From assembly GCA_016213135.1 (NCBI GenBank), contig JACRBQ010000013.1, positions 1-54,375 of the forward strand: a stretch of DNA of 54,375 bases, in the 5' to 3' direction. Each line of letters opens with the position of its first letter. Position 1 is the stretch's first letter. The stretch is from Chloroflexota bacterium (GTDB taxonomy: Bacteria; Chloroflexota; Anaerolineae; Anaerolineales; VGOW01). The notes under the pieces were generated by a model. It saw only the letters and a list, made by a program, of their open reading frames with translations, did no database searches and was not told where the DNA came from. The position numbers and the translations under genes were made by a program. This document shows positions 16,503 to 24,928 of the stretch, piece by piece.

Positions 16503-17597
16503 ATGTCTGAACTCACCCCCATCAACTTCACTCGCGGCGTGCCCGCCGTCGAGTCCTTTCCGGTGCGCGACATCACCAAAGCCGCCGTGGCGGCCATGCT
16601 CGACTACGGCGACTCGCTGATGCAGTACGGCTCGGCCCTCGGCTTTCTGCCGTTTCGCGAATGGCTGGCCAACTGGTACGGCGTGCAGCCAAACGAAGTG
16701 CTCACCACCAACGGCTCGTTGCAACTCGTCGAGTTCCTCTCGTATCACATGATCCAGCCGGGCGACGCGGTCTATACCGAGTCGCCCACTTACGACCGCA
16801 CCCTTACCCTGCTGCGCCGCCACGGGGCAACCATCGTCGGCATCCCGCTCGAAGCCGATGGCCCGGACATGGCCGCGCTGGAGGCCGCGCTCAAAAAACG
16901 CGTCCCCAAGTTCTTCTACATCAGCCCGGATTTTCAAAATCCGTCCGGCTCCACCCACTCGCTCGAAAAGCGCAAGCGCGTGGTGGAACTGGCCGAGCAG
17001 CACAACTTCTGGCTGGTGGAAGATGCGCCCTACCGCTGGCTGCGCTATCGCGGCGCGGAGCAGCCCACGCTATTCGAGCTGGCCCGCCACCGCGTGCTGC
17101 ACATGAGCTCGTTCACTAAAATCATCGCCCCCGGCGTGCGCCTGGGCTACATGCTGGGCGCCGCCGAGGTGCTGGCGAAGATCGCCAAGATCGCGGAGGA
17201 TACTTACATCTCGCCCGTGTTCGTGGCGCACGGCATTGCCTACGAGTGGTGCCGCCGCGGGCATCTGCCCGATCAGATCGAACTGCTGAAGAAGCTATAC
17301 GCGCCCCGGCTCGATGCCTGCCTGGCGGCACTCGACAAATACATGCCCGACGCCAAACCCACCCGGCCCGATGGCGGCTTCTTCATTTCAGTGCAACTGC
17401 CGGAGGGCGCGCCCACTACTGCCGTGCGCGCGGCGGCGGCCAAACGCGCCCTCAACCTCGCCGACGGGCTGGCCTTCTTCCCCAACGGCGGCGGCGAGCG
17501 TTTTCTGCGCCTGCCCTTCTGCGCGCTCACCCCGGCGCAGATCGACGAAGGCATCGGGCGGCTGGCGGAATCGGTGAACGAAGTTCGATCCAAATAA
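16503..17597 (+). CDS. PLP-dependent aminotransferase, fold type I (2-aminoadipate/LysN-like)
   Basis: This 364-residue cytoplasmic enzyme belongs to the MocR/LysN-like branch of class I/II aminotransferases. Landmarks are GSALGFLPFREWLANWYG, the PLP-contact segments TTNGSLQLVEF and YISPDFQNPSG, VEDAPYRWL, and the Schiff-base Lys in SSFTKIIAPGVRLGY. A late PDGGFFISVQLPEG contains the substrate-carboxylate region. Relatives transaminate 2-aminoadipate, aromatic or branched amino acids; the substrate is not settled. The ATG at 16503 has AGGAGC about 5 nt upstream. It is 20 nt ahead of the MOSC-like gene and probably co-transcribed with it. Confidence 0.9.
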   Translation: MSELTPINFTRGVPAVESFPVRDITKAAVAAMLDYGDSLMQYGSALGFLPFREWLANWYGVQPNEVLTTNGSLQLVEFLSYHMIQPGDAVYTESPTYDRTLTLLRRHGATIVGIPLEADGPDMAALEAALKKRVPKFFYISPDFQNPSGSTHSLEKRKRVVELAEQHNFWLVEDAPYRWLRYRGAEQPTLFELARHRVLHMSSFTKIIAPGVRLGYMLGAAEVLAKIAKIAEDTYISPVFVAHGIAYEWCRRGHLPDQIELLKKLYAPRLDACLAALDKYMPDAKPTRPDGGFFISVQLPEGAPTTAVRAAAAKRALNLADGLAFFPNGGGERFLRLPFCALTPAQIDEGIGRLAESVNEVRSK

Positions 17598-17617
17598 AGC
17601 AGACCCCTCTGTTTCCT

Positions 17618-18214
17618 ATGACTGACACCCTCCGCCCGCTCGGTAAAATCGTCCGGCTGCAAATACAGCCCTCGCCGCTCAAAGCCGGCGAGAAGCCGCA
17701 CCGCACCTACGACCCCTCGCCGCTCATGGCCGTGGAGCGCCTCGCCCTCACCGCGCAGGGCGCGCTGGCACGCCTGCCTAATGGCGACGCCGTGCTGGAT
17801 GTTCACCACACGGCGCATCCGCACAGCCGCAACAGCGGCGGCAAGAACGATCTGTCGGTGGGGTTCACGGCGCACTATGCCGCCATGCGCGAGCGCTTTA
17901 GCTCACACCTGACCAACGGCTGCGCGGGAGAGAATATTCTGGTTGAGACGGATAGGGTGGTGGAACTGGCTTCGCTGGCGCAGGGGTTGGTGGTGCAGCC
18001 GCAGGGCAACGCCGCCCCGGTGTGGCTGGCGGCGGCCCGCGTGGCCGCGCCCTGCGAACCGTTCACCCGTTACGCGCTGGGAGTCGCGGTCGAGGCCGCA
18101 GAGTTCAAGCAGGCGCTTCAGTTTTTGGAAAAAGGAATGCGCGGCTTCTACTTCGGCTGGGAAGGGGAAGGCGAGGTCACCGTGGCCGTGGGCGACACCG
18201 TGTGGGCGCCCTGA
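17618..18214 (+). CDS. MOSC-domain-like protein
   Basis: This 198-residue protein begins GKIVRLQIQPSPLKAGEKPHRTY and contains DVHHTAHPHSRNSGGKN, FTAHYAAMRERF and CAGENILVE. The last pattern resembles the GENI motif of MOSC (molybdenum cofactor sulfurase C-terminal) domains, which handle sulfur or bind molybdopterin-type ligands. A Cys near the C-terminal part (AAPCEPFTRYALG) may match the conserved MOSC Cys. The start at 17618 gives the family-like N-terminus. The stop lies at the edge of a C-rich repeat. The specific function is unknown. Confidence 0.65.
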   Translation: MTDTLRPLGKIVRLQIQPSPLKAGEKPHRTYDPSPLMAVERLALTAQGALARLPNGDAVLDVHHTAHPHSRNSGGKNDLSVGFTAHYAAMRERFSSHLTNGCAGENILVETDRVVELASLAQGLVVQPQGNAAPVWLAAARVAAPCEPFTRYALGVAVEAAEFKQALQFLEKGMRGFYFGWEGEGEVTVAVGDTVWAP

Positions 18215-18215
18215 C

Positions 18216-18262
18216 CCCCACGCCGACCCTCTCCCGCCCACCAACCGCACGGACAGGGGAGG
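18216..18262. repeat. C-rich hairpin-type repeat between convergent genes
   Basis: The sequence CCCCCACGCCGACCCTCTCC, followed after a short spacer by GGACAGGGGAGGAGG, has the layout of the dispersed C/G-rich elements also present at 21178 and 47561. It sits between the convergent MOSC-like and DUF47 genes, where it could act as a terminator. Confidence 0.55.
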
Positions 18263-18266
18263 AGGA

Positions 18267-18893
18267 TCACACTTTCTTCACCACAATATCGCCAATGACG
18301 TTGGCCGCTTCGTCGCCACGGTCGGCGGCGTTGCTGAGGTGGCGATAGATTTCCCTCAGCTTCAACATCTCCACCACATCTTCCACATCCTTAGGCCCCA
18401 CAAACAGCGCGGCAATGGCCTGCCGGTACACGCTCTCCACCCGGTTCTCCAGCGCCTTGGCGCGCACCGCGTGGTCGTTGGCCACGTTGGGGTGATCTTC
18501 CAGCCGCTGCACGGCTTTGTTTATTTCCTCGGCAGCGTCGGTCAGCAGCGACACCATCCGCGTCAGGTATTCGTTGGGCTTCACACCCAATATCGCCATT
18601 TCCTCGGTGGTGGTGTCCGCATAATCCAGCACGTCGTCAATGGCCCGCGACAGCGCAAAAATATCTTCGCGATCGATGGGCGTGATGAAGTTGCGGTTCA
18701 GCTCGTCGATGAGAATGCGGCGCACCTCGTCGGCGTCCTTCTCGACGCCCTTCACGCGGTCGGCCACTTCCTGCTGCGGCTCGCGCATATAAGCCTGCAA
18801 CCCGTGCAACCCTTGCACGGCAAACTCCGCCTGCTTGGCCAGCAGCGGCAGGAAGATGTCGGGTTTTTTGCGGAACATCGAAAATCGTTTCAT
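18267..18893 (-). CDS. DUF47/PhoU-like partner of the Pit phosphate transporter
   Basis: This 208-residue all-helical cytoplasmic protein belongs to the DUF47 family. Members are related to PhoU and usually sit beside Pit transporters, where they are thought to modulate phosphate uptake. Metal-binding acidic motifs of the family are seen in EKDADEVRR and DREDIFALSRAIDDVLDYAD, followed by a second matching pair (RVKALENRVE-like and RHLSNAADRGDEAANV). The start MKRFSMFRKKPDIF is typical. It lies 55 nt downstream of the pit gene on the same strand, so the two are likely co-transcribed. Confidence 0.9.
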   Translation of the reverse strand: MKRFSMFRKKPDIFLPLLAKQAEFAVQGLHGLQAYMREPQQEVADRVKGVEKDADEVRRILIDELNRNFITPIDREDIFALSRAIDDVLDYADTTTEEMAILGVKPNEYLTRMVSLLTDAAEEINKAVQRLEDHPNVANDHAVRAKALENRVESVYRQAIAALFVGPKDVEDVVEMLKLREIYRHLSNAADRGDEAANVIGDIVVKKV

Positions 18894-18948
18894 GACTTAA
18901 CTCGTTTCGTTCAATAAGGCAGGGCTTGCTTTCGCCGCCCGCCGCGGT

Positions 18949-19926
18949 TCAATAACCCAAGCGGTGGATGATCCAGAAAATCGCCGCCCCGGCGGCCATC
19001 GTCGCCGGGATGGTGAGGAACCACGCTTGCAGCATTTCCTGGCCCACTTCCCACCGCACTTTGGAAATGCGCTCCGCCGACCCCACGCCCATAATGGCCG
19101 AACTGATCACCTGCGTGGTGCTCACCGGCCCGCCCAGCAGCGCCGCGCCGAGGATGACCCCCGTGGCGGCAATGTGGGCCGCGAACCCGTGCACCGGGCG
19201 GATGGTGTAAATGCGTCCCCCCAGCGTGCGAATAAGCCGCCACCCGCCGAGCAATGTCCCCAGCGAGATCGCGCCCGCGCTGACCACGATCACCCACAGC
19301 GGCACGGCAAACGTATTCAGCGCGCCCGAGGCCACCAGCGCCAGCGTAATGATGCCCATCGTTTTCTGCGAATCGTTTGCGCCGTGGCTCAGCGCCAGCC
19401 CGATGGACGTGAACAACTGCCCCTGCCGGAACCAGTCGTTGATTCGCGGCGTGGCTAACTGCGCCAGAAACAGGATGAGGCGCATAAGCAGGAACCCGGC
19501 GGCCATCCCCAGCGGCGGCGCGAGGAACAACGCCAGCAGCACTTTGATCAACCCGCTGAAATGCACTGCGCCCGGCCCGGCGGCCAAAATGGCCGCGCCC
19601 ATCAGCCCGCCCACCAGCGCGTGCGACGACGACGAGGGCACGGCGAAGAACCACGTCACCCGATTCCAGAGGATGGCCGCCAGCACCCCGGCCAGCACCA
19701 CCGGCAGCGTCACCGCCGTCGATTCGATCAGCCCCTTGCCCACCGTGGTCGCCACAGCCACCCCGAACAGAAACGGCCCGGCGAACTCGGAGAGGGCGGT
19801 GAGCGTGAGCGCCCGCCGCGGCGACATGGCCCGCGAGGCGATGACCGTGGCCACGATGCTCGAGCTGTCGTTATAGCCGTTCAGAAAATCGAACAGCAGC
19901 GCTGAGGCAATCAGAATGATTAGCAT
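18949..19926 (-). CDS. pit: Low-affinity inorganic phosphate transporter (PiT family)
   Basis: This 325-residue membrane protein imports phosphate, in this family as a metal-phosphate complex driven by an ion gradient. It shows the duplicated PiT signature: FDFLNGYNDSSSIVATV near the N-terminus and SHGANDSQKTMGIITLAL in the second half, together with GGPVSTTQVISSAIMGVG. About nine to ten helices are visible. The start at 19926 gives MLIILIASALLFDFLNGYND, the usual family N-terminus, and leaves 31 nt to the upstream glycosyltransferase stop; a longer version would overlap that gene. DUF47 follows. Confidence 0.93.
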   Translation of the reverse strand: MLIILIASALLFDFLNGYNDSSSIVATVIASRAMSPRRALTLTALSEFAGPFLFGVAVATTVGKGLIESTAVTLPVVLAGVLAAILWNRVTWFFAVPSSSSHALVGGLMGAAILAAGPGAVHFSGLIKVLLALFLAPPLGMAAGFLLMRLILFLAQLATPRINDWFRQGQLFTSIGLALSHGANDSQKTMGIITLALVASGALNTFAVPLWVIVVSAGAISLGTLLGGWRLIRTLGGRIYTIRPVHGFAAHIAATGVILGAALLGGPVSTTQVISSAIMGVGSAERISKVRWEVGQEMLQAWFLTIPATMAAGAAIFWIIHRLGY

Positions 19927-19957
19927 GAATCGAATAGTGTCCGGCAGATTATACAGC

Positions 19958-22906
19958 CTATGGCGCAAGCATCGCCGCGCTGCCCTGCGCCGTCTTCAGC
20001 CGCCGGCCCGTATCGGCCACGTACCAGCCCACCTCCACCGGGCCGCTCGCCGTCAGCGGCGCCGTGAGCGACACGTATTGGCCCTGCACCCACAGCGAAG
20101 TCGGAGTGTCGCCGCGCGAGTCGTATTGCGCCGCCACCTGCCCATCCGCGCCGAGGACGTGAACGAACAGCGTATAGTCGGTGTCCGTTTGCGCCAGCGC
20201 CTGCCAGTGCAGGGTGATGGATGAGTCGTCGCGATCGTAGCCGATCAGTTTGAATAGATCGCCAAACGTGATGGCCGTCGGATGATCCGGCCGGGGGGCA
20301 GTGAACTGGCGGGGAACGGGTGCGACGGTGACGCGTCCGATGCCATAGCCGTTCACCGTGACGCTGTATTCGCCGGGAGCCGTGTCACGCGGGACGCGCG
20401 GCGCGTGCCGATCCACTACCACCTCGCCCAACTGCCATTGGCGGGTGGGGTACGTGCCGTGCGCCGGGTCGCCGGATTCGAGCTGCGTCTCGCCCAGCTT
20501 CACCGTGAGCGGCGTGTCGGCAGGGGAGGCGGCCTGCCAGCGCAGCGTGAAGGGCAGCGGCTCGCCGGGGCGCACGCCGGCCGGGGGTGGATCAAAGCCA
20601 ATGAGGTTGAGGGGGCCAACGCTCGCGACGGGCGGCATGGGCGATTGCGGCTCGCCGCGTGGGAGGGCCACCGGCCCCACGGCAGCGTAAGCGGCGGCGT
20701 CACCGGCCTCCGTCAGGTTGGGCAGGGTGGCGGCTGCGCCCGGCGAAAATATCGTCATCATTAAATTGTATTGGCCGGGCGGTGTGCCAAGCTCAATCGG
20801 AATTTTGATCCGCATCAAAATGGTTTCGCCCGTTTGCCACTGCTCGGCAAAGTACGAGTCGTTGAAGCCCTGCGCCCAGTGGTAGCCGCCGGAGTCGACG
20901 AGGTCGGCCACGAGGCGATAGTCGGGGCGGTCGGGCGGGTTGAGCACTTGCAGGCGGAAGTCGTACACGCCGGGGGCGGCGAGGCGATAGCCGGTGAGGG
21001 CGACGAGGTTGCCGAAGTTGCCGGCTGCAGGGATGAAGTCCGGCAGCAGCGGCGGAGTGTCAAAGCGGTAGGCGCGGAAGTCGGGCGTGCCATCGGGGCC
21101 AAGCGGCGCGGCGGCGGGCGTCCACTGGTCAATCCACTCTTGCGGCGGCGGCGCAGAGTGAGGGAACACGTACAGCGCGCCCCCACCCCGGCCCTCCCCC
21201 GTCTGCTCCGCAGACAAGGGAGGGAGAGCGAGGGCGTTGCCGCCGGTGAACCAGCGGAAGGCGGGGTAGTCGCGGGCGAGGTAGGCCACGGTGGGGTGGC
21301 GATAGTGAATGGCGGAGAGGTAAATGTTAAGGTCGCGCGTGTCGGTGCGGTTGAGCCAGCGTGCGGCGTTGACGAGGTCGGTATCGTTGTCGTAGTAGAG
21401 GCTGGGCGCGTTGGCCCACTGGTTGAAGTAAGCGAGGCCGGTGGAAAGAGTGCCGAAGAGGAGGGCGGCAGTGAAGAATGAACAATGAATAATGAAAAAT
21501 GAAAAATGGGGAGTGAGGCGGGGAGCGGGAGGTGCGGCGCGTGACGCGGGAGGTGTGACACGTGACCCGTGAGGCGTGATGCGTGACCAGTAATGGCTAA
21601 CCGCCAACCGCCAACGACCAACGACCAGCGACCACCAACCAGCGACCAACGACCAACGACCAACCACCGGCAACCAACGACCCACCGCCGTGAGGCCAAT
21701 GGCTGGGAAGATCGTGAGCAACGGCAACAGTCCCATCGAGCGCACGTTGGAGGGGAACACGTCGTGCACCGAGAGGGCGGTGGGGAGGAGGAAGGTGAGA
21801 CTGGAGGCGAGGAGGAAGAGGGAGGGGAGAGAAGAGAAGAGAGAAGAGGGAGGGGAGAGGAGGGAGGAGAGCAGAGAGCGGCGCGAAGGAAGGAGGCGCG
21901 TCAGGGTGAGGAGGAGGCCGAGGAGGAAGAAGAGGCCGAGCAGCGGGCCGAAGATGGGGCGGCCCGGAATGTTGAAGCGGTCATACGGTTCGCCGGAGAG
22001 GAAGATCGTGCCCGCCGCGCCGGTGAGACCTTTGAGCAGCAGGTTGCCCTCGCCGGGGCGCGGGGTGAGTTGGCTGACGCGGGTGAAGAAGGCTTCGGGA
22101 TGTTGAATAAAAAACCATCCAAGCGGGGCAAAGACGATGGCGGCGGCGAGAGCGAATGCAAGTAGGGGCGTGTAGGACGCCTGAAGTTCGGCGGGGGGTG
22201 GGCGTCGAGTGAACCGTTGCAACACCCAAACGACGAGGGCGATAGCAATCGGGATCGGGAACAGCCGCGCGGCGAGGTAGGTGTACGCGGCGAGGCCGGT
22301 GAACGCTCCGGCTAATGCCATATTCACCGCCGAGTTCGCAGAGAGCGCGGAGGTCTTTTCTCTTTCCTTATTCTTCGCTTCCTTCGCGCCTTCGCGGTTC
22401 AGAAGCCTCATTCCCCGAAACAGAAATCCCACCGCCAGCCCCTGCATAAACGGCTCGGTAGTGGCCCGCTCGCCGTAGCGCGACCAGACGAGGTGCATGA
22501 ACGTGAACGACAGGATGGCGGCGGCAAAGGCGGCAGTCCACGCCGAGTCGGGTTCGTCCCACAGCAGTTGCCGCGCGGCAAAGTAGCAGGCGGCAATGCC
22601 CAGTACGCCGTACACGGCGGCGGTGAATTGCAGCGCGAAGATGGACGAGCCGATGGCTTTGAAGACGAGCGCGGCGGAATAAAAGAACAGCACCTCTTTG
22701 CCGGTGTAAGCGGTGATGAACACCCCGCGCCAGCCCTCGAAGGCGATGCTATTGGCGAGGATGGCGTTGGCGGCGAAGTCGTAGTGCAGGCCCGGCGGCA
22801 CGGCGCCGAGAAGATGGAAGCGGAGGAAGGCCCCGGTCAGCACGGCGAGCAGGGCAAGGGTGGTCGGGCGGAAGAGGCGTTGGCGAAGCACGGCGGGGCG
22901 GCTCAT
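19958..22906 (-). CDS. GT39/PMT-like membrane glycosyltransferase with C-terminal beta-sandwich repeats
   Basis: This 982-residue membrane protein resembles dolichyl-phosphate-mannose mannosyltransferases. The N-terminal half has ten or more helices, with GLHYDFAANAILANSI at the usual catalytic-loop place and WSRYGERATTEPF. The C-terminal part (about residues 640-980) is soluble and outside. It seems to hold three related beta-sandwich units, the last being ITFGDLFKLIGYDRDD...TDTDYTLFVHVLG; a similar unit ends the glycosyltransferase at 34769-36715. Three kinds of dispersed repeat DNA sit in frame inside the gene (21178-21234, 21477-21689, 22335-22402), adding low-complexity heptapeptides such as VVGRWLP. 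The ATG at 22906 follows TTACAAT on the minus strand. Substrate unknown; the family links sugars to proteins or envelope lipids. Confidence 0.82.
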   Translation of the reverse strand: MSRPAVLRQRLFRPTTLALLAVLTGAFLRFHLLGAVPPGLHYDFAANAILANSIAFEGWRGVFITAYTGKEVLFFYSAALVFKAIGSSIFALQFTAAVYGVLGIAACYFAARQLLWDEPDSAWTAAFAAAILSFTFMHLVWSRYGERATTEPFMQGLAVGFLFRGMRLLNREGAKEAKNKEREKTSALSANSAVNMALAGAFTGLAAYTYLAARLFPIPIAIALVVWVLQRFTRRPPPAELQASYTPLLAFALAAAIVFAPLGWFFIQHPEAFFTRVSQLTPRPGEGNLLLKGLTGAAGTIFLSGEPYDRFNIPGRPIFGPLLGLFFLLGLLLTLTRLLPSRRSLLSSLLSPPSSLFSSLPSLFLLASSLTFLLPTALSVHDVFPSNVRSMGLLPLLTIFPAIGLTAVGRWLPVVGRWSLVAGWWSLVVGRWRLAVSHYWSRITPHGSRVTPPASRAAPPAPRLTPHFSFFIIHCSFFTAALLFGTLSTGLAYFNQWANAPSLYYDNDTDLVNAARWLNRTDTRDLNIYLSAIHYRHPTVAYLARDYPAFRWFTGGNALALPPLSAEQTGEGRGGGALYVFPHSAPPPQEWIDQWTPAAAPLGPDGTPDFRAYRFDTPPLLPDFIPAAGNFGNLVALTGYRLAAPGVYDFRLQVLNPPDRPDYRLVADLVDSGGYHWAQGFNDSYFAEQWQTGETILMRIKIPIELGTPPGQYNLMMTIFSPGAAATLPNLTEAGDAAAYAAVGPVALPRGEPQSPMPPVASVGPLNLIGFDPPPAGVRPGEPLPFTLRWQAASPADTPLTVKLGETQLESGDPAHGTYPTRQWQLGEVVVDRHAPRVPRDTAPGEYSVTVNGYGIGRVTVAPVPRQFTAPRPDHPTAITFGDLFKLIGYDRDDSSITLHWQALAQTDTDYTLFVHVLGADGQVAAQYDSRGDTPTSLWVQGQYVSLTAPLTASGPVEVGWYVADTGRRLKTAQGSAAMLAP
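21178..21234. repeat. C/G-rich hairpin element inside a coding sequence
   Basis: On the plus strand GCCCCCACCCCGGCCCTCCC is followed by the stem GTCTGC-TCC-GCAGAC and then AAGGGAGGGAGAG. This is the same element type as at 47561, reversed. It adds about 19 residues to the glycosyltransferase in frame. Confidence 0.65.
21477..21689. repeat. Heptamer tandem-repeat block inside the glycosyltransferase gene
   Basis: About 30 heptamers in three adjoining runs: AATGAAA-type (21477-21511), GCGTGAC-type (21511-21587) and AACGACC-type (21599-21689). Because 21 nt equal three units and seven codons, the protein gains a heptapeptide repeat (VVGRWLP, VVGRWSL, VAGWWSL, VVGRWRL, later RITPHGS, RVTPPAS). 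The block adds about 71 residues between membrane helices. Confidence 0.85.
22335..22402. repeat. Dispersed repeat encoding a charged insert in the glycosyltransferase
   Basis: The plus strand reads GCAGAGAGCGCGGAGGTC and ends CTTCCTTCGCGCCTTCGCGG. On the minus strand it encodes NREGAKEAKNKEREKTSAL, a peptide type I know from misannotated intergenic repeats in related genomes. It lies in a loop of the membrane domain, in frame. Confidence 0.5.
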
Positions 22907-22990
22907 CGGGCAGGGTTGGGCCGGATTGTAACATGGCGGCCTCGCGCGGAAACGGGTAGCCGAATGCGAGCGGCAGAACGACAAGGCTTA

Positions 22991-23569
22991 TCAACTGTCG
23001 CCGATAACCGCCATCACCCCCGGCTCCGTCAGTTGCCGGTACATGTCGTTCATGCGCTCGGCAGGATACGGCAAATCGTTATCGAGCCACCACGTCAACA
23101 ACGCCATAAACGAACTGACGAGGTAATGGGCCAGCACGTCCGGCGGCACCAACCCTTTCCTCTTGCCCGACGACTTCAGATGCTCACGAAGGAGGGCCGC
23201 CAGATACTTGTGGATGTGCGCCAGCATGACGTTGCCGCCTTGTTTCCCGGCCAGCGCCTTGTAAAGCCGGTGCTGACTTTGAGCGTGCTGAAACATCATC
23301 AGGCTTAGACTCCACGGCCCCTCATCGGTGGCGGGCTGGCTCAGCAAGTGCTGTTCAAACTGCGCCCGCAGAGTCTCAAAATCGCTAAGAAACAAATCCT
23401 CTTTATCTTGAAAGTGCGCGTAAAAGGTGGATCGCCCCACGTTGGCCCGGTCAATCACGTCCTGTATGGTCACCGCGTCGTAGCCTTTTTCTAAGATAAG
23501 CGCCAATAGCGCCTCCTGTAAAAGTTGGCGCGTGCGTTGGATGCGTCGATCTATAACTTTTTTGCCCAT
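22991..23569 (-). CDS. TetR/AcrR-family transcriptional regulator
   Basis: This 192-residue repressor has the TetR N-terminal helix-turn-helix: RRIQRTRQLLQEALLALILEKGYDAVTIQDVIDRANVGRSTFYAHFQDKE, where the last part is the recognition helix. The C-terminal region (TetR_C-like, with LVSSFMALLTWWLDNDLPY) should bind an unknown ligand. The ATG at 23569 has a strong AAGGAGG site upstream; longer starts are unnecessary. It is transcribed away from the methyltransferase/ABC exporter operon, and the shared region holds a palindrome, so it probably controls that operon and itself. Confidence 0.92.
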   Translation of the reverse strand: MGKKVIDRRIQRTRQLLQEALLALILEKGYDAVTIQDVIDRANVGRSTFYAHFQDKEDLFLSDFETLRAQFEQHLLSQPATDEGPWSLSLMMFQHAQSQHRLYKALAGKQGGNVMLAHIHKYLAALLREHLKSSGKRKGLVPPDVLAHYLVSSFMALLTWWLDNDLPYPAERMNDMYRQLTEPGVMAVIGDS

Positions 23570-23607
23570 CGTCGGACCTCCTTGTTTCTGAACAAATTGC
23601 AGCGTAG

Positions 23608-23623
23608 CGTTCAGTATTGAACG
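23608..23623. promoter_or_regulatory. Probable TetR operator
   Basis: CGTTCA and TGAACG form a 6-bp inverted repeat around GTAT in the divergent tetR/methyltransferase region, 19 nt upstream of the rightward -35 box. This is a likely binding site for the adjacent TetR protein. Confidence 0.5.
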
Positions 23624-23642
23624 TTTTGGGGCAACTTGGTTG

Positions 23643-23671
23643 TTGACACACAGTCCATCAGCTAGTACAAA
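23643..23671 (+). promoter_or_regulatory. Sigma-70-type promoter of the methyltransferase/ABC operon
   Basis: A consensus -35 TTGACA (23643-23648) is followed after exactly 17 nt by TACAAA (23666-23671). The transcript would start near 23678, about 70 nt before the methyltransferase ATG. Confidence 0.7.
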
Positions 23672-23747
23672 TAGAACATCGTGTTCGGAAACATATACAT
23701 TGTACATCAGACATAGCCAGGAGCAAGAGGCGCTTCAGACTCCAACC

Positions 23748-24440
23748 ATGCTTCACTTTCACCATCACCCACCATCCCCGCACCGGACGCCCGAGACCGG
23801 CGGCGCTGTCATTCATTGGGCGCAAGTTTATGATGCCTTGTTTGATCGAATTTTGCAGCCCAGCGAGGCCAGCATTCACGCTCTGGCGCAGGTGAAACCG
23901 GGCGACCAAGTGCTCGACGTGGGCTGTGGCCCCGGTCGTCTGACCCTCGCCGCGCAACGCTGGGTGGGGCCGACGGGCGAGGCGCAGGGCATTGACCCTT
24001 CGCCGGAAATGATTGCCACGGCCCGGCGCAACGCGGCGCAGGCGGGACTGGCCGTCAAATTTCAAGTGAGTCGGGTAGAAGGTTTGCCCTTCCCGGACGC
24101 AACCTTTGATGTGGTCGTAAGCCGGTTGGTGATGCATCACTTGTCCGGCGACCTCAAACAGCGAGGCCTGGCCGAGATGCGGCGCGTGTTGAAACCAGGC
24201 GGGGTGTGCCTGGCCGTAGATTTCGAGCCACCGACGGCTCCCTTTTTGCGGTTGGCGGTGTGGCATTTCTTAAGCCCCGGCATGACCAAGATTGACGTTC
24301 GAGACTATGTGCCCCTGTTGACCGAGGCCGGCTTTGCCGAGGTAGAAACGGGCCCCACCGGCTCTAAGTTTCTGTCGTTCGTTAGAGGCCGATCACCGGA
24401 AATATCCAATTTACTAATCAATAAGGAAAACACCCAATGA
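23748..24440 (+). CDS. Class I SAM-dependent methyltransferase (UbiE/type 11-like)
   Basis: This 230-residue cytoplasmic enzyme has a standard Rossmann methyltransferase core: motif I VLDVGCGPGRLTLAA, the acidic residue in GIDPSPEM, motif with EGLPFPDATFDVVVS, and the post-motif LKPGGVCLAVDFEPP. A hydrophobic tail follows (FLRLAVWHFLS). It is the first gene of an operon with a small membrane protein and an ABC exporter under a TetR gene. The substrate may therefore be the toxic or lipophilic compound that the exporter handles; this is inference. The start at 23748 gives a compact N-terminus; longer in-frame starts would include the promoter. Confidence 0.88.
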   Translation: MLHFHHHPPSPHRTPETGGAVIHWAQVYDALFDRILQPSEASIHALAQVKPGDQVLDVGCGPGRLTLAAQRWVGPTGEAQGIDPSPEMIATARRNAAQAGLAVKFQVSRVEGLPFPDATFDVVVSRLVMHHLSGDLKQRGLAEMRRVLKPGGVCLAVDFEPPTAPFLRLAVWHFLSPGMTKIDVRDYVPLLTEAGFAEVETGPTGSKFLSFVRGRSPEISNLLINKENTQ

Positions 24441-24928
24441 ACCATTCGCTCCAAAAAACTCAAGCAACAAACACTTACGCCAGATCATCGTTGGTCAGTA
24501 TCACCCTGACGGCGATCATCACCACCCTCCACCACGCCCATGGGGTAGGCGCGTATCTGCTCGTTCCGGGAGCAGTCATGATCCTGCTGCCCTCCCTGCT
24601 CATGCTGTGGTTTAAGCGCGCAGGGAATAAAGTCGCCCTGTGGGCCTATGGCTTGCTCAACGCCTTTATCATTGTCGGCCTCGGCTTCGGGGACGGCTTT
24701 CTGGATCACACCGTGCGGTTCAGCAAAGCGTTGGCCTACAACGTGCTTCTGCCCCTGCACGGCGGAGACCCGAAGGTGGTGGAGCAGGTCTTTTCACTTT
24801 TGCCGCCCGCCAACGTGGATGTCTTTCTCGAAAGCACCGGCGTCCTCACGTTCATCGTCAGCCTGTTTGCGCTGTACTTTGCCTACAGATTCATCAAAGG
24901 AACATTGAAAAATGACGCACTCAAATAA
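24437..24928 (+). CDS. Small membrane protein of the ABC-exporter operon
   Basis: This 163-residue protein has four hydrophobic segments: SLVSITLTAIITTLHHAHG, AYLLVPGAVMILLPSLLMLWF, a third around ALWAYGLLNAFIIVGLGFGDGF, and a C-terminal VLTFIVSLFALYFAYRF. Histidines and an Asp cluster near helix ends (LHHAHG, GDGFLDH). The ATG overlaps the methyltransferase stop (ATGA) and its 3' end overlaps the ABC ATPase gene by 17 nt, so the three are translated together. I do not recognise the family. Confidence 0.8.
   Translation: MNHSLQKTQATNTYARSSLVSITLTAIITTLHHAHGVGAYLLVPGAVMILLPSLLMLWFKRAGNKVALWAYGLLNAFIIVGLGFGDGFLDHTVRFSKALAYNVLLPLHGGDPKVVEQVFSLLPPANVDVFLESTGVLTFIVSLFALYFAYRFIKGTLKNDALK

Noticed and set aside
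21477..21689. CRISPR-like array
   Set aside because: Units are contiguous 7-mers without unique spacers of constant length.
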